A stretch of 64,000 bases of DNA, from assembly GCA_021234155.1 (NCBI GenBank), contig JAJEKV010000001.1:2628007-2692006 (forward strand), given 5' to 3'. Source of the stretch: Isoetes taiwanensis (Eukaryota > Streptophyta > Lycopodiopsida > Isoetales > Isoetaceae). Below are positions 56,080-64,000 of this stretch, piece by piece (position 1 is the first letter of the stretch; every line of letters begins with the position of its first letter). The translations under genes were made by a program, and so were the position numbers. The notes below the pieces were generated by a model that ran no database searches, had not been told where the DNA came from, and worked only from the letters and a program-made list of their open reading frames with translations.

Positions 56080-57475
56080 GGCTCATATGGGGAGGTCCCA
56101 CCAGAAAACACCACCACCGTGGGCCAACCATCCGGCCATACATGACACCTATTACTGAAACTAAGTCAGCAAGAAGAAGAAGACTCGGTTAGCACGTGGG
56201 GTGGGCAAAGAAAGACTAAAGCCCTGAGGTTGGAGTACAATATGGAAAATACGGATAGAGTTCACATTGGCCAGACATCCAATCCATTAGCAATTGAGAT
56301 TGAACCTGCTCAAACTTCTTCTGTTGCTACGCCAAGTACATCGCATGTTGTATATGCAAAATTCTATGCACTCTCCTTCTGGTCAAGTGGAGATACAATT
56401 GAGAAGACGCCGACGCTTTGAATGCCATGGTTGTAGAAAGTTCAAATGTATTCAATGAGCTCCAGAGTGGAAGGATCTATTAAGCATGTGAGATGTGCAA
56501 CAGCCATTCCGCATTCCAACATGTCAGACATTGAGGAAAGTAGAGTCCAATTATTTCCCCCAACAATGGGAGCCAGAGTAGAGCAAACAAACAATCCGTT
56601 GACATTGTTGCAGTCTATGGACATGAATGTGCATGAATCTGGTACATCATCTAAAAAAAAAACCATTGGAAGATCCCGTCAAAGAACGCCACCTGTAGTG
56701 GCGAGTAATCCCTCTTATAAGACACCTGACCATGAAACCAACACTCAAAGAAGGAAACGTCTGAAGCGCAGATGCACAGCAAAGACTAGAGCCTTGAGGT
56801 TACAATATAATGATGTTCGTGATGATGTAGATGCGACAAATTTTGATTACTTACCTGAAGGCGTACCAAGTGCAGGAGAATTTCAGAATGTTGATGAACA
56901 AATAACTAATCAAGTGGTGTGTATGAATGATGAAGGGTTTAGTTCACAACCTCCTACAGAGCACATTGGGATGTCCCCTCAACAAACACCACATACGGTA
57001 TCATGTAACCCCTCTTATCAGATGCCTGAAATGGAGAGCAATCTTCAAAGAAGGAAACACTTGCGTAATATGAGGATGAGTTTGAGATTGGGGTCTGACA
57101 ATGTGTATGGTATTGATGTTGGTCACCCAACCACTACAGTAGCAACTGCAGCTGACCAACAAAATGTTGATGAGTATACAAGTAATCAGGTGATAGATTC
57201 GTATGATACCCCGGTAGCTGAAAGCATGTCGCAGAGAAAGAGACGTCTGAATCGTAGAGCAAAAGCAAGAGCTCGAGTTTTAAGACTAGAAGACAGAATT
57301 GCAGGTCCAGTAGAACGACCTATTGGTAGAACAGGTTTCAATAAGATAGCATGGACATGGAGTTTGCCTCCTACTCATGACCTTGGTAACATGGACCATA
57401 GATGTTCGTATTGTGGGGCTATGCAATGGAAAGCAGAACTTACAGTTAAAGGTAAATGTCGGCGCGTAATGCGGA
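56080..57475 (+). pseudogene. Helitron RepHel, N-terminal region with four degenerate repeats
   Basis: The clean frame is 56446-57498; an earlier repeat lies upstream in broken frames. Four copies of a basic motif are visible: near 56090-56240 (GRSHQKTPPP ... KALRLEYN), 56668-56812 (GRSRQRTPPV ... NPSYKTPDHETN ... RRKRLKRRC ... RALRLQYN), 56967-57093 (SPQQTPHTV ... NPSYQMPEMESN ... RRKHLRN) and 57205-57295 (DTPVAESMSQRKRRLNRR ... RVLRLED). It ends with HDLGNMDHRCSYCGAMQW (from about 57379), the cysteine-containing motif that in plant Helitron proteins precedes the Rep domain. Near 57460 the frame shifts into the Rep frame. The basic repeats may serve nuclear localisation or DNA binding; that is inference. 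Confidence 0.75.
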
Positions 57476-59360
57476 TGGAAATATTCAGCTGCCATTGATT
57501 CCAGAACCACCACATGCATTGTTTGACCTATATACAAGAACAGATAGTTTGGGTGATCATTTTCGCACGAACATTAGAAAGTATAATAATATATTCTCAT
57601 TTGCCTCAGTGGGCGTGAAAATTGATGAGGCACTGGCAAATGCTATTGGTGGGGCCTATACTTTTAGGGTCAATGGCCGCATGTGCCATAAGATGGGAAC
57701 GCTATTGCCACCGCAAGGGCATCAAGAGCATGCAAAATTTGCACAGATATACATCTTGGATGGTGATGACATGCAAATTGAACGTAGGATGTCTATTTTT
57801 GATGGATTGAAGCAAGAAATAGTGGTTCAGTTGCAGGCCCTTATGACAGAGCACAATCCATTTGTTAGCATATTCTTGAGTGCGGCACAAATTATGCGTA
57901 TTCATCCAACCATGGATATCCGTTTGCGTATACCTTCTTGCAACGTGCAAAATCCTGTGAGGAGGCAATATAATGCTCCAACTGCAAATGAGGTGGCTGT
58001 CTTAATGCCTATTGAAGATAAGCCCAAAGACGGTCAGAGGGACATTATTATACACTCTATGGATGGTGGTGTGAAGTTTATAGATGCATATCACTCAGCC
58101 TATGATCCATTGCATTTTGTGTTACTTCTTCCCTATGGTACAGATGGGTGGCATTTTAAAATACCTCATGGACGGATTGGTGCAAAGGAAATAACTATAA
58201 TGGAGTATTACAAATATCATCTATTCACGCGTCATGGACATGCATCTCCCCTTCATATGGCTGGCCGGTTGTTTCAAGAATACATTTGTGATATGTTTGC
58301 AAAGATGGAACAGGAAAGGCTACAATTTATTGTGTTGAATCAACACACCATTCGAAAAGACATGTTGCAAGGTATTATGGATTTTGAAGGAGATGATGCA
58401 AGCGCTATTGGCCGAAAAATTGTATTACCATCCTCGCATGTGGGAGGTCCAAGATACATGACCCAACGGTATCAGGATGCCATGTCTATTGTTCGCGAAC
58501 ATGGCGGCCTGGGACCTTTTATAACCATGACTGCCAATGCAAATTGGGAAGAGATTAGGAGGGAATTATTATATGGTCAATCGCCAAGTGATCGACCAGA
58601 GTTAGTGGCTAGAGTATTTCATATGAAAGTAAAAGAGCTGGTAGATTTGATAACTAATCGTGGTATATTCGGCCGCATAATCGCAAAAGTCTATGTTATT
58701 GAGTTCCAGAAGAGAGGTTTGCCGCATGTACATTTGTTGACTATGTTGGATCAGGCAGACAAGCCCTTCACAGCCGAAGAGATTGATCAAATTATTTGTG
58801 CTGAAATACCAGACAAGGACGCATATCCTGAATTGTATGATATAGTCACCCGTAATATGATGCATGTGCCATGTGGTACTGGATATCTGCAGGATGGTAA
58901 GTGTACAAAACGTTATCCGCGTGCATTTTCAGATGAGACGACAGTTGTTGATGGATATCCATTATATAGAAGAAGGGATGATGGCCGAAAGGTGAAGAAA
59001 GGGGATATAGATCTAGACAATAGATGGGTCGTGCCATATAATCCCTGGTTGACATCGTACTTCAAGTGCCATATCAATGTTGAGGTATGTGCTGCTATAA
59101 AAGCTGTTAAATATTTGTACAAGTACGTCTATAAAGGGCCTGATATGATCAATGTGAACTTAGAAGCATCGATTGATGGTGCATCTTCTAGCAGAGCACC
59201 CACCATAAACCATGATGAGGTTGAGCAATTCCTGAATGCACGCTATTTTTTCAGCCTTCGAGGCATCATGGAGAATCCTCTCATATGAAATACAAGAGCG
59301 CTTTCCTCATGTTACTAGATTGGCTGTGCATCTCCCAATGCAACAAGATGTATACTATCG
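57456..59360 (+). pseudogene. Helitron Rep (HUH nuclease) domain region
   Basis: The frame from 57456 to 59288 (610 codons) is the Helitron-like N domain and Rep endonuclease that nicks and joins single strands in rolling-circle transposition. The start given is only the first ATG; the true reading joins from the N-terminal frame. Landmarks are FRTNIRKYNNIFSFAS early on, HGHASPLHMAGRLFQEYICD at about 58233, the HUH motif PHVHLL (HVH at 58735-58743) and the tyrosine motif KYLYKYVYKG (59109-59138) with several candidate catalytic tyrosines. At a T run near 59245 the true reading shifts by one base and continues as ASWRILSYEIQERFPHVTRL and LPMQQDVYYREGM up to about 59370. The HUH histidines and tyrosines are intact; the breaks lie elsewhere. 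Confidence 0.9.
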
Positions 59361-59369
59361 AGAAGGTAT

Positions 59370-61517
59370 GAGCGTGGGATGATAAGAAGCAAGAATAATG
59401 GAACAACATTGATAGCTTTTTTTGAGTTAAATGCATCTGGAAACAGAGAGGCTACTCAATTGCTCTACCATGATTTTCCTAAAAAGTTTACCTATGATAA
59501 ACCCAGTCGAAAATGGAAGGTCAGAGAGAATACCCAGAAGTTTCCCACTATTGGACTAATGTACTTTGTTAATCCTTCCTAAGGAAGCGATACTATTTAC
59601 GACTCCCCGCTTGACCCGCGTGGCAGTGCAATTAGCTTTGAAGATTTACGCTCTTTTGATGGGGAGTTGTGTGCAACATATAAAGAAGCTTGCATTCGCC
59701 GGGTTGCTTCGAGATGACACAGAATGGCTCGAGTCTCTTCAGGAAGCAGCAGCATGGGGCATGCCACCACAATTGCGACACATGTTCGCCATGATCCTTA
59801 TAAATTGCGAACCATCGAATCCGCTGCAACTATGGGAAGAAGTCAAGCTTTCTATGATCGATGACTTCCTGCATGAGGCACAAAGGGTTGCAGAGGATCA
59901 AAGTGTAAATGTGTGTGATCAATTTTTTGACATGGCACTTTTAGACATTGAAGATCATATGAACTCTGTTGGACGATCCTTAAGGGAGTTTGAGTTCAGT
60001 CTTCCTGAGCGTACAATAGATCCATATATGATATTTCGGGATGAGGTGTTTCAAGAAGACATGGTAGAGGTGCAAGAACATGTTGACCGCCTATATCACG
60101 ACCAGCGTGTTATCTTCGACCGTGTGATCGATGAGCACGTGATGTTGGAAAAAGGACGAGTGTTTTTTGTTCATGGTGCAGGCGGCTCGGGAAAGAGTTT
60201 TCTTTTTAACACCATGTTGTCTTATGTTCGTGCCAAAGGTATCATTGCACTTGCAGTTGCTTCTTCAGGAATTGCATCCACTTTATTGAAGGGTGGGCGC
60301 ACTGCACATTCAAGGTTCAAGATACCAATAAACATAGATGAGACATCAACTTGCAACATTCCAAAGCAGTCGGAGCTGGCAAAATTGATAAGAGCGACCC
60401 GCATGATTATATGGGACGAGGCCCCAATGATGCATAAATATGTTTATGAAGCGTTGGATAGAACGCCCGCGTGACGGATGTCATGTGACAAATTATTTGG
60501 GGGACTCATTGTTGTTTTGGGAGGAGATTTTCGCCAGCTCCCACCTGTGGTTCCACGAGGAAATCGCCCCCAAATTGTGCATGCTTCCTTGAAATGCTCT
60601 TACATATGGGATCATGTCGAGGAACATAAGCTGAATGTAAATATGCGAGTAATGAACAGTGTGGGAAGAGACGCAGAAGAGCAAAAGGCATTTGCAGAGT
60701 ATCTTTTACGAGTTGGAGATGGACTTGAGACCACGTTTCCCAACATTGGATCGGACGTGATACAACTTCCAGAAGAGATTTGTGTGAAGTCGCAAGACTT
60801 AAATGACTTGCTAGCCGTGACATTCCCTGATGTTTCAACGAATTATGGAAGTGTGTCCTATTGGGTGCAAAGGGGTATACTTACGCCACTGAATGATGAT
60901 GTAGATGAAGTAAACAAGAGGATGACAGAGTGGTTGCCTGCTGCACCTATTGATTATTACAAATCTTGATCGAAACATTAATGAGAATGACGCAGGGGTC
61001 TATCCTATCGAATTTTTGAATGCACAAACTCCGAGTGGGATGCCTCCTCATCAATTAACTTTGAAGGTTGGCATGATTGTCATGTTATTGAGGTCTGTTT
61101 CTACACGTAAGGGACTCTACAATGGCACTCGCCTCATTATACGTTCATTGGGAAGACGCTATAGATGCCGAGATTGTCACTTTGGAAGGAATATTGGAAG
61201 TAGAGTGTTCATATTTAGAATACCGTTGGTGCCCAATAACGCTGGAACTCCCATTTCAGTTTGGCGCATACAATTTCCATTAAGTCCCAAATTTTTGGTA
61301 TGACAATCAACAAGTCCCAAGGCCAAACAATGAAAATGGTGGGTTTGTATTTGCCAAATCCGAAAGATTCATCCGCGGACAACTCTACGTGGCACTCTCG
61401 AGAGCTCAAGGAATCCAAGGCATAAAGGTACTCATTCTATCGAAGGATGGAGATGCTTCTGCAGATGCCGACAGATCACGATATACAACAAATATAGTAT
61501 ACAAGGAACTACTCTAA
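59370..61517 (+). pseudogene. Helitron PIF1-type helicase domain region
   Basis: The C-terminal half of RepHel, a superfamily 1 DNA helicase that unwinds during transposition. The reading passes through 59379-59705 (LYHDFPKKFTYDKPSRKWKV ... SFEDLRSFDGELCATYKEAC), then the frame of 59566-60474, then 60478-60969, 60950-61303 and two last pieces. Motifs are Walker A GAGGSGKS (60175-60198), Walker B WDEAPM (60412-60429), GGDFRQLPPV (about 60520-60550), MTINKSQGQT (61300-61329) and YVALSRAQG (from 61386); the last frame stops at 61517. Breaks are a shift near 59700, an in-frame TGA at 60472-60474, and shifts near 60945, 61290 and 61370. All key helicase motifs survive. Broken as written, it would not give one protein. 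Confidence 0.9.
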
Positions 61518-61635
61518 GTGTGCGTTTAATACTTAAAAATTACAACTTCTAATTTCTCTTTGTTCTCATTGATATCTTCTGCTTTCTTTCTTCCTTTAAT
61601 TTTTATCTTACTTACTTACATCTTCATCCATGTAG
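61518..61635 (+). other. Pyrimidine-rich intron-like spacer
   Basis: Between the RepHel stop and the downstream ORF lies a T- and C-rich stretch (CTTTCTTCCTTTAATTTTTA ... TCTTCATCCATGTAG) that ends exactly before ATG 61636. It resembles a 3' splice site, so an upstream exon may exist. Confidence 0.4.
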
Positions 61636-62397
61636 ATGGTGCGTATTTTGGTCCCGTGGTATGTCTTCGGTCACCATGTTGCGTCTTGCCTAAAGGGTGA
61701 CAGGAGCTACCACATCTCCCGTGTTACTTATGTCATACGCGCTCTTGGATCATGGTATGACTGGGAACGAAAATACCATGCTCATGTACATGGGGTAGCG
61801 AGAGTGGAAATTGAGGAGCTCATTGCAAAGCTCGAAGAAATATTTAGCACTGACGAGGTTGTCAAGTTGGAGCGCTTTATCCAACTAATTGATGACTTCC
61901 TGTTTGCTCAAGTTTATCCGAGGGAACGTTGTTTACGCGGATGTGCTGTGAGAGAGGTAGGTGGAGACTAGAGTACATGTATCTATTCATTGGGTAACGT
62001 AGTGCTTTGACTAACTTTCGATTGTTTATTTTTTTCTTATCAGATGAGAAACGACACCATGCACTGGCGAATTGGTGTTTTGGTGGGAAAAGAACTCACT
62101 TGCATTGGAATATGTAATGGAACACTTTTTAGGGTCTACAAATCATTTCTTCCTGATGCAGTATCTGATTCCATTATACGAGCCTACCTTCGGGATGAGT
62201 TGTCTCATGTGCTGGATAGTCGTGAGACATCGTGGGCAGTTCGAATCAATGACTCGCCTGTACATTTCACTTTTACCCCGGCTAAGATGTTATCTGTCGG
62301 AGAAGTGAAGATATCACGGGAGCAACCAACGAAGTACAACATTAAGCCTTTGGTGATGTGCGCCATGTGGAGATGTATATTTAGAGTTCCATCGTGA
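61636..62397 (+). CDS. Helitron downstream two-exon gene, function unknown
   Basis: Exon 1 is 61636-61956 (107 codons). The intron is 61957-62043 (87 bp): it begins GTAGGT, has GACTAACT as a branch-point-like word, a TTTATTTTTTTCTTATCAG acceptor tract and phase 0. Exon 2 is 62044-62397 (117 codons plus stop). The predicted protein is 224 residues. Exon 1 has MVRILVPWYVFGHHVASCL, IRALGSWYDWERKYH and VKLERFIQLIDDFLFAQVYP, and parallels the upstream ORF at 55030. Exon 2 has WRIGVLVGKELTCIGICNGT, SIIRAYLRDELSHVLDSRE and SWAVRINDSPVHFTFTPAKM. I do not recognise either part, and it is not an obvious RPA or protease. The ATG follows a 3' splice-like TAG, so translation may begin upstream. Unlike RepHel, both exons are unbroken. 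Confidence 0.6.
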
Positions 62398-62650
62398 ACT
62401 AAAACATCAATGAGCCAAGACAATATTTTGTGTTTTATATATTTTTGTACTTATTTCTTATTGATGTACTTAACTACTTCTAAGAGTGACATTTTCAACA
62501 TCAATTTTGGATTTGTCTTTCCAAATTTTTGGCCTTCAATGGTAGATTAAACTATCTCTTAATGTAAACGTATTGAAATCCATGAAAGCAAATGGTACTG
62601 GCATTATATTATTTCAAATAGCAAAATTTTTTACAAAAGCAAATAACGTC
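62398..62650. other. Helitron 3' non-coding region
   Basis: AT-rich sequence after the stop at 62397, with no frame or structure of note before the subterminal repeats. Confidence 0.4.
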
Positions 62651-62654
62651 AAAT

Positions 62655-62690
62655 TTCACATATAGACGTTTGAGGCACATATTTACTAGG
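62655..62690 (+). repeat. Degenerate Helitron-end-like segment 1
   Basis: ATAGACGTTTGAGG ... CACATATTTACTAG resembles the true end (ATGGACGTCAAAGG ... CACACGTTTACTAG), but the hairpin part is absent. Confidence 0.4.
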
Positions 62691-62692
62691 GT

Positions 62693-62757
62693 GTTAAAGG
62701 CCAAGGAAAAGCACGTGCCTAAGACATTAGCCCGACAACACCGTGTAGATCATTAAA
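62693..62757 (+). repeat. Degenerate Helitron-end-like segment 2
   Basis: Aligns with 62837-62898: GTTAAAGGCC against GTCAAAGGCC, AAAAGCAC against AAAAACAC, and GACATTAGCCCGACAACACC against GACATTAGCCCGGCAACGCC. Two of the changes inside the hairpin are G to A at CG steps, as methylated-CpG decay would produce. Confidence 0.7.
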
Positions 62758-62791
62758 TTCATTCATCATAAAATCTTAACGGCCCCCTCAA

Positions 62792-62814
62792 GTGGGTTAT
62801 GGAAAATAACCCAC
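62792..62814. repeat. 9-bp inverted repeat in the Helitron subterminus
   Basis: GTGGGTTAT (62792-62800) pairs perfectly with ATAACCCAC (62806-62814) across a GGAAA loop, about 60 bp before the terminal hairpin. Confidence 0.75.
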
Positions 62815-62871
62815 CTCAAAGTTGGACATATGGACGTCAAAGGCCGAGTAAAAACACAAGGCGGGACATTA

Positions 62872-62901
62872 GCCCGGCAACGCCGGGCACACGTTTACTA
62901 G
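62872..62901 (+). repeat. Helitron 3' terminus: hairpin and CTAG
   Basis: GCCCGGC (62872-62878), loop AAC, GCCGGGC (62882-62888), then ACACGTTTA and CTAG (62898-62901), followed by T. This is the canonical Helitron termination structure, a GC-rich hairpin about 10 bases before CTRR with a T on the host side. Confidence 0.92.
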
Positions 62902-62921
62902 TATAACTTTAAGTTGTAACT

Positions 62922-62953
62922 GCCTTCAATGTAATGACTTTCAATGTAATGAC
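62922..62953. repeat. 15-bp tandem duplication
   Basis: The word TTCAATGTAATGACT occurs twice back to back just outside the Helitron end. Confidence 0.75.
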
Positions 62954-63070
62954 TGTTCTCACTTATAATAAAGATCTTTTCTATTGTACTCTTCCGAAAT
63001 GGTCTTCTTTATGAGACTTGATGTCACTATAATTCTCCTTATACCTTTTTATGCTCACTATAGACGGTGC
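62954..63070. other. Flank between Helitron and gag-like region
   Basis: Holds an AATAAAGATCTTTT phrase (about 62964), also found near 31190. It may be the LTR tail of the Ty3-like element that follows, but no clear primer-binding site was seen. Confidence 0.3.
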
Positions 63071-63074
63071 ACGT

Positions 63075-64000
63075 AACGGCCCGTGGCAGACACCCTCGAA
63101 TGCTAGCAGATTAACACCGGAGCAAGAACTACTGTTGATGAAGTGACAGTTAGTTGAGCTGCAAACTTTTGTCTTGAATGCCAACCCACCGCAAAGATAT
63201 GCGGGAGAATGGGCGGAAAGTTACCCCCGTTACCGCCAAGTCCACCACCCCAAAGACCACTTGCACCAAAAATAAGCCCAGACCCGCATCGAAGGAAGCA
63301 CCGCTCCAAACGTCATCGGTTCCTCAAGGGATAGTGCTACATCTTCACCATCGGCCACTTCGCGGTCCTCCGAGACGCGTCTGGATCATCCGGTGACCAT
63401 GCAAAGCGCCGGACAAAGAGTATCGTGAAGATTCGTTGATACTGACCATAACCAAGATATGGAAAAAACAGAAATTGATCCAGTTTTGATGGGAAATCTA
63501 GAGGCGGGCTGAATGCGTAGTCCCGGTTGGACGAGATGAAGGAGTTTGGGAAATCCTATGGCATGACGTAAAAGGATACAGAAAGGTTGCCACCACAAAC
63601 CTTACAGGAGCCGCCCAGATTTGGTGGAAGGGCTATGCAAGAGCCAAGCATCCGGATAGAAGCGGATGCAAATTACGAAAGATTGCCAAAGCTTTTAAGT
63701 CAAATTATGTGCCTCGTGCGCACAAATGCCAACAAACCGGACCTTTTACAAGTTAGGAGCGTATGGGTATGTCGGTTCGAGGCCTACACTGATGAATTCA
63801 TGCGCGCTTTGAGGTCATGTGTGCGGGAATGAACGAAAAGAGGGGTGGAGGACTACATTGAAGGGTTGGCCCCATCAATTAAACGAATGGTTAAGGCCAT
63901 AGACCGAAATCGGGCCTGCGGAGGGCCGAGGCTAAGGCATTGAGCCTCGAAAAAGGACACACCAAGAAACCGATGCCAGCGTCCCGCCCCTTACTGCAGC
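63075..64000 (+). pseudogene. Ty3/gypsy-type gag, truncated by the window end
   Basis: An N-terminal block reads NGPWQTPSNASRLTPEQELL, an in-frame TGA, QLVELQTFVLNANPPQRYAG. Further on comes the retrotransposon gag core: TNLTGAAQIWWKG (about 63583-63630; LTGAAxxWW is the family mark), RKIAKAFKSNYVPRAHK, GMSV, YTDEFMRALR (about 63785-63815) and DYIEGLAPSIKRMVKAI. These lie in three frames with several shifts. The zinc knuckle and pol would lie beyond 64000. The part between the two blocks (63260-63540) is not readable as one frame. Confidence 0.8.

Larger units (their letters stand above)
55000..62901 (+). mobile_element. Autonomous-type Helitron, 5' end not located
   Basis: The element contains a RepHel reading (about 56080-61517) and ends with the Helitron 3' signature: a perfect hairpin (62872-62888), nine bases, then CTAG (62898-62901) followed by T. 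Helitrons are rolling-circle transposons that insert between A and T without target-site duplication. The 5' end should begin TC after an A; I could not choose one, so the start given is only the first position I am willing to include. Small ORFs flank the RepHel. Many frame breaks suggest the element is dead or the sequence noisy. The right flank (62902 on) leads into a Ty3-like gag, so the Helitron may sit in or near a retrotransposon. Confidence 0.85.

Overview
The window looks like repeat-rich intergenic DNA from a land-plant nuclear genome. The reasons are a plant-type Helitron with a RepHel protein, Ty3-like LTR retrotransposon pieces, a hAT transposase tail, a fragment of a mitochondrial pyruvate dehydrogenase E1-beta gene, GT-AG introns, a TATA box and long simple-sequence tracts. 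No complete ordinary host gene is visible, and I cannot name the species. Conserved proteins repeatedly continue in another reading frame after one or two bases, and tandem repeats differ by many small indels. The DNA is therefore either decayed or carries uncorrected sequencing indels; the sequence alone does not decide this.

Layout, left half (0-36 kb): an LTR-like repeat (copy A, about 0.6-2.0 kb); an AT-rich short repeat and a CGTC/CGTGTAT-rich block (2.7-3.4 kb); a 572-bp tandem duplication (5.3-6.3 kb); gene-poor DNA with one hAT C-terminal fragment (11.6-11.9 kb); a purine-rich tract (13.8-14.1 kb); a 10.5-kb tandem satellite array with a unit of about 1.05 kb (14.5-25.05 kb), flanked on both sides by similar CGTC-rich sequence; a long stretch with no recognised gene (25-31 kb); then a mosaic of gene fragments on both strands (33.0-34.8 kb) that includes a SNF2-helicase piece, bracketed by two more CGTC-rich blocks.

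Layout, right half (36-64 kb): LTR-like copy B (36.1-38.4 kb); a three-copy 140-bp minisatellite; a short histone-H3-like fragment behind a TATA box (39.3-39.6 kb); a low-recognition region; a 1.6-kb nearly pure purine tract (42.9-44.5 kb); a 282-bp tandem duplication with conserved hairpins (46.4-46.9 kb); LTR copy C ending at 48650 with a primer-binding-site-like sequence, followed by a gag-like ORF (49.3-50.1 kb) and directly after it a frameshifted histone H3 sequence (50.1-50.6 kb); further coding-like DNA (50.8-53.4 kb); a Helitron (at least 55.0-62.9 kb); and a Ty3-like gag running off the window end.

The Helitron is the most informative unit. Its RepHel reading carries the HUH and tyrosine motifs of the Rep nuclease and the PIF1-type helicase motifs. 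Its 3' end is a perfect 7-bp GC hairpin followed by CTAG-T. The RepHel is flanked by two small ORFs that resemble each other and both start just after a 3' splice-site-like AG. The downstream one has a clear 87-bp phase-0 intron and predicts a 224-residue protein I do not recognise. A pyruvate dehydrogenase E1-beta exon fragment lies just upstream, in the opposite orientation, and may be captured cargo. The 5' end of the Helitron could not be placed.
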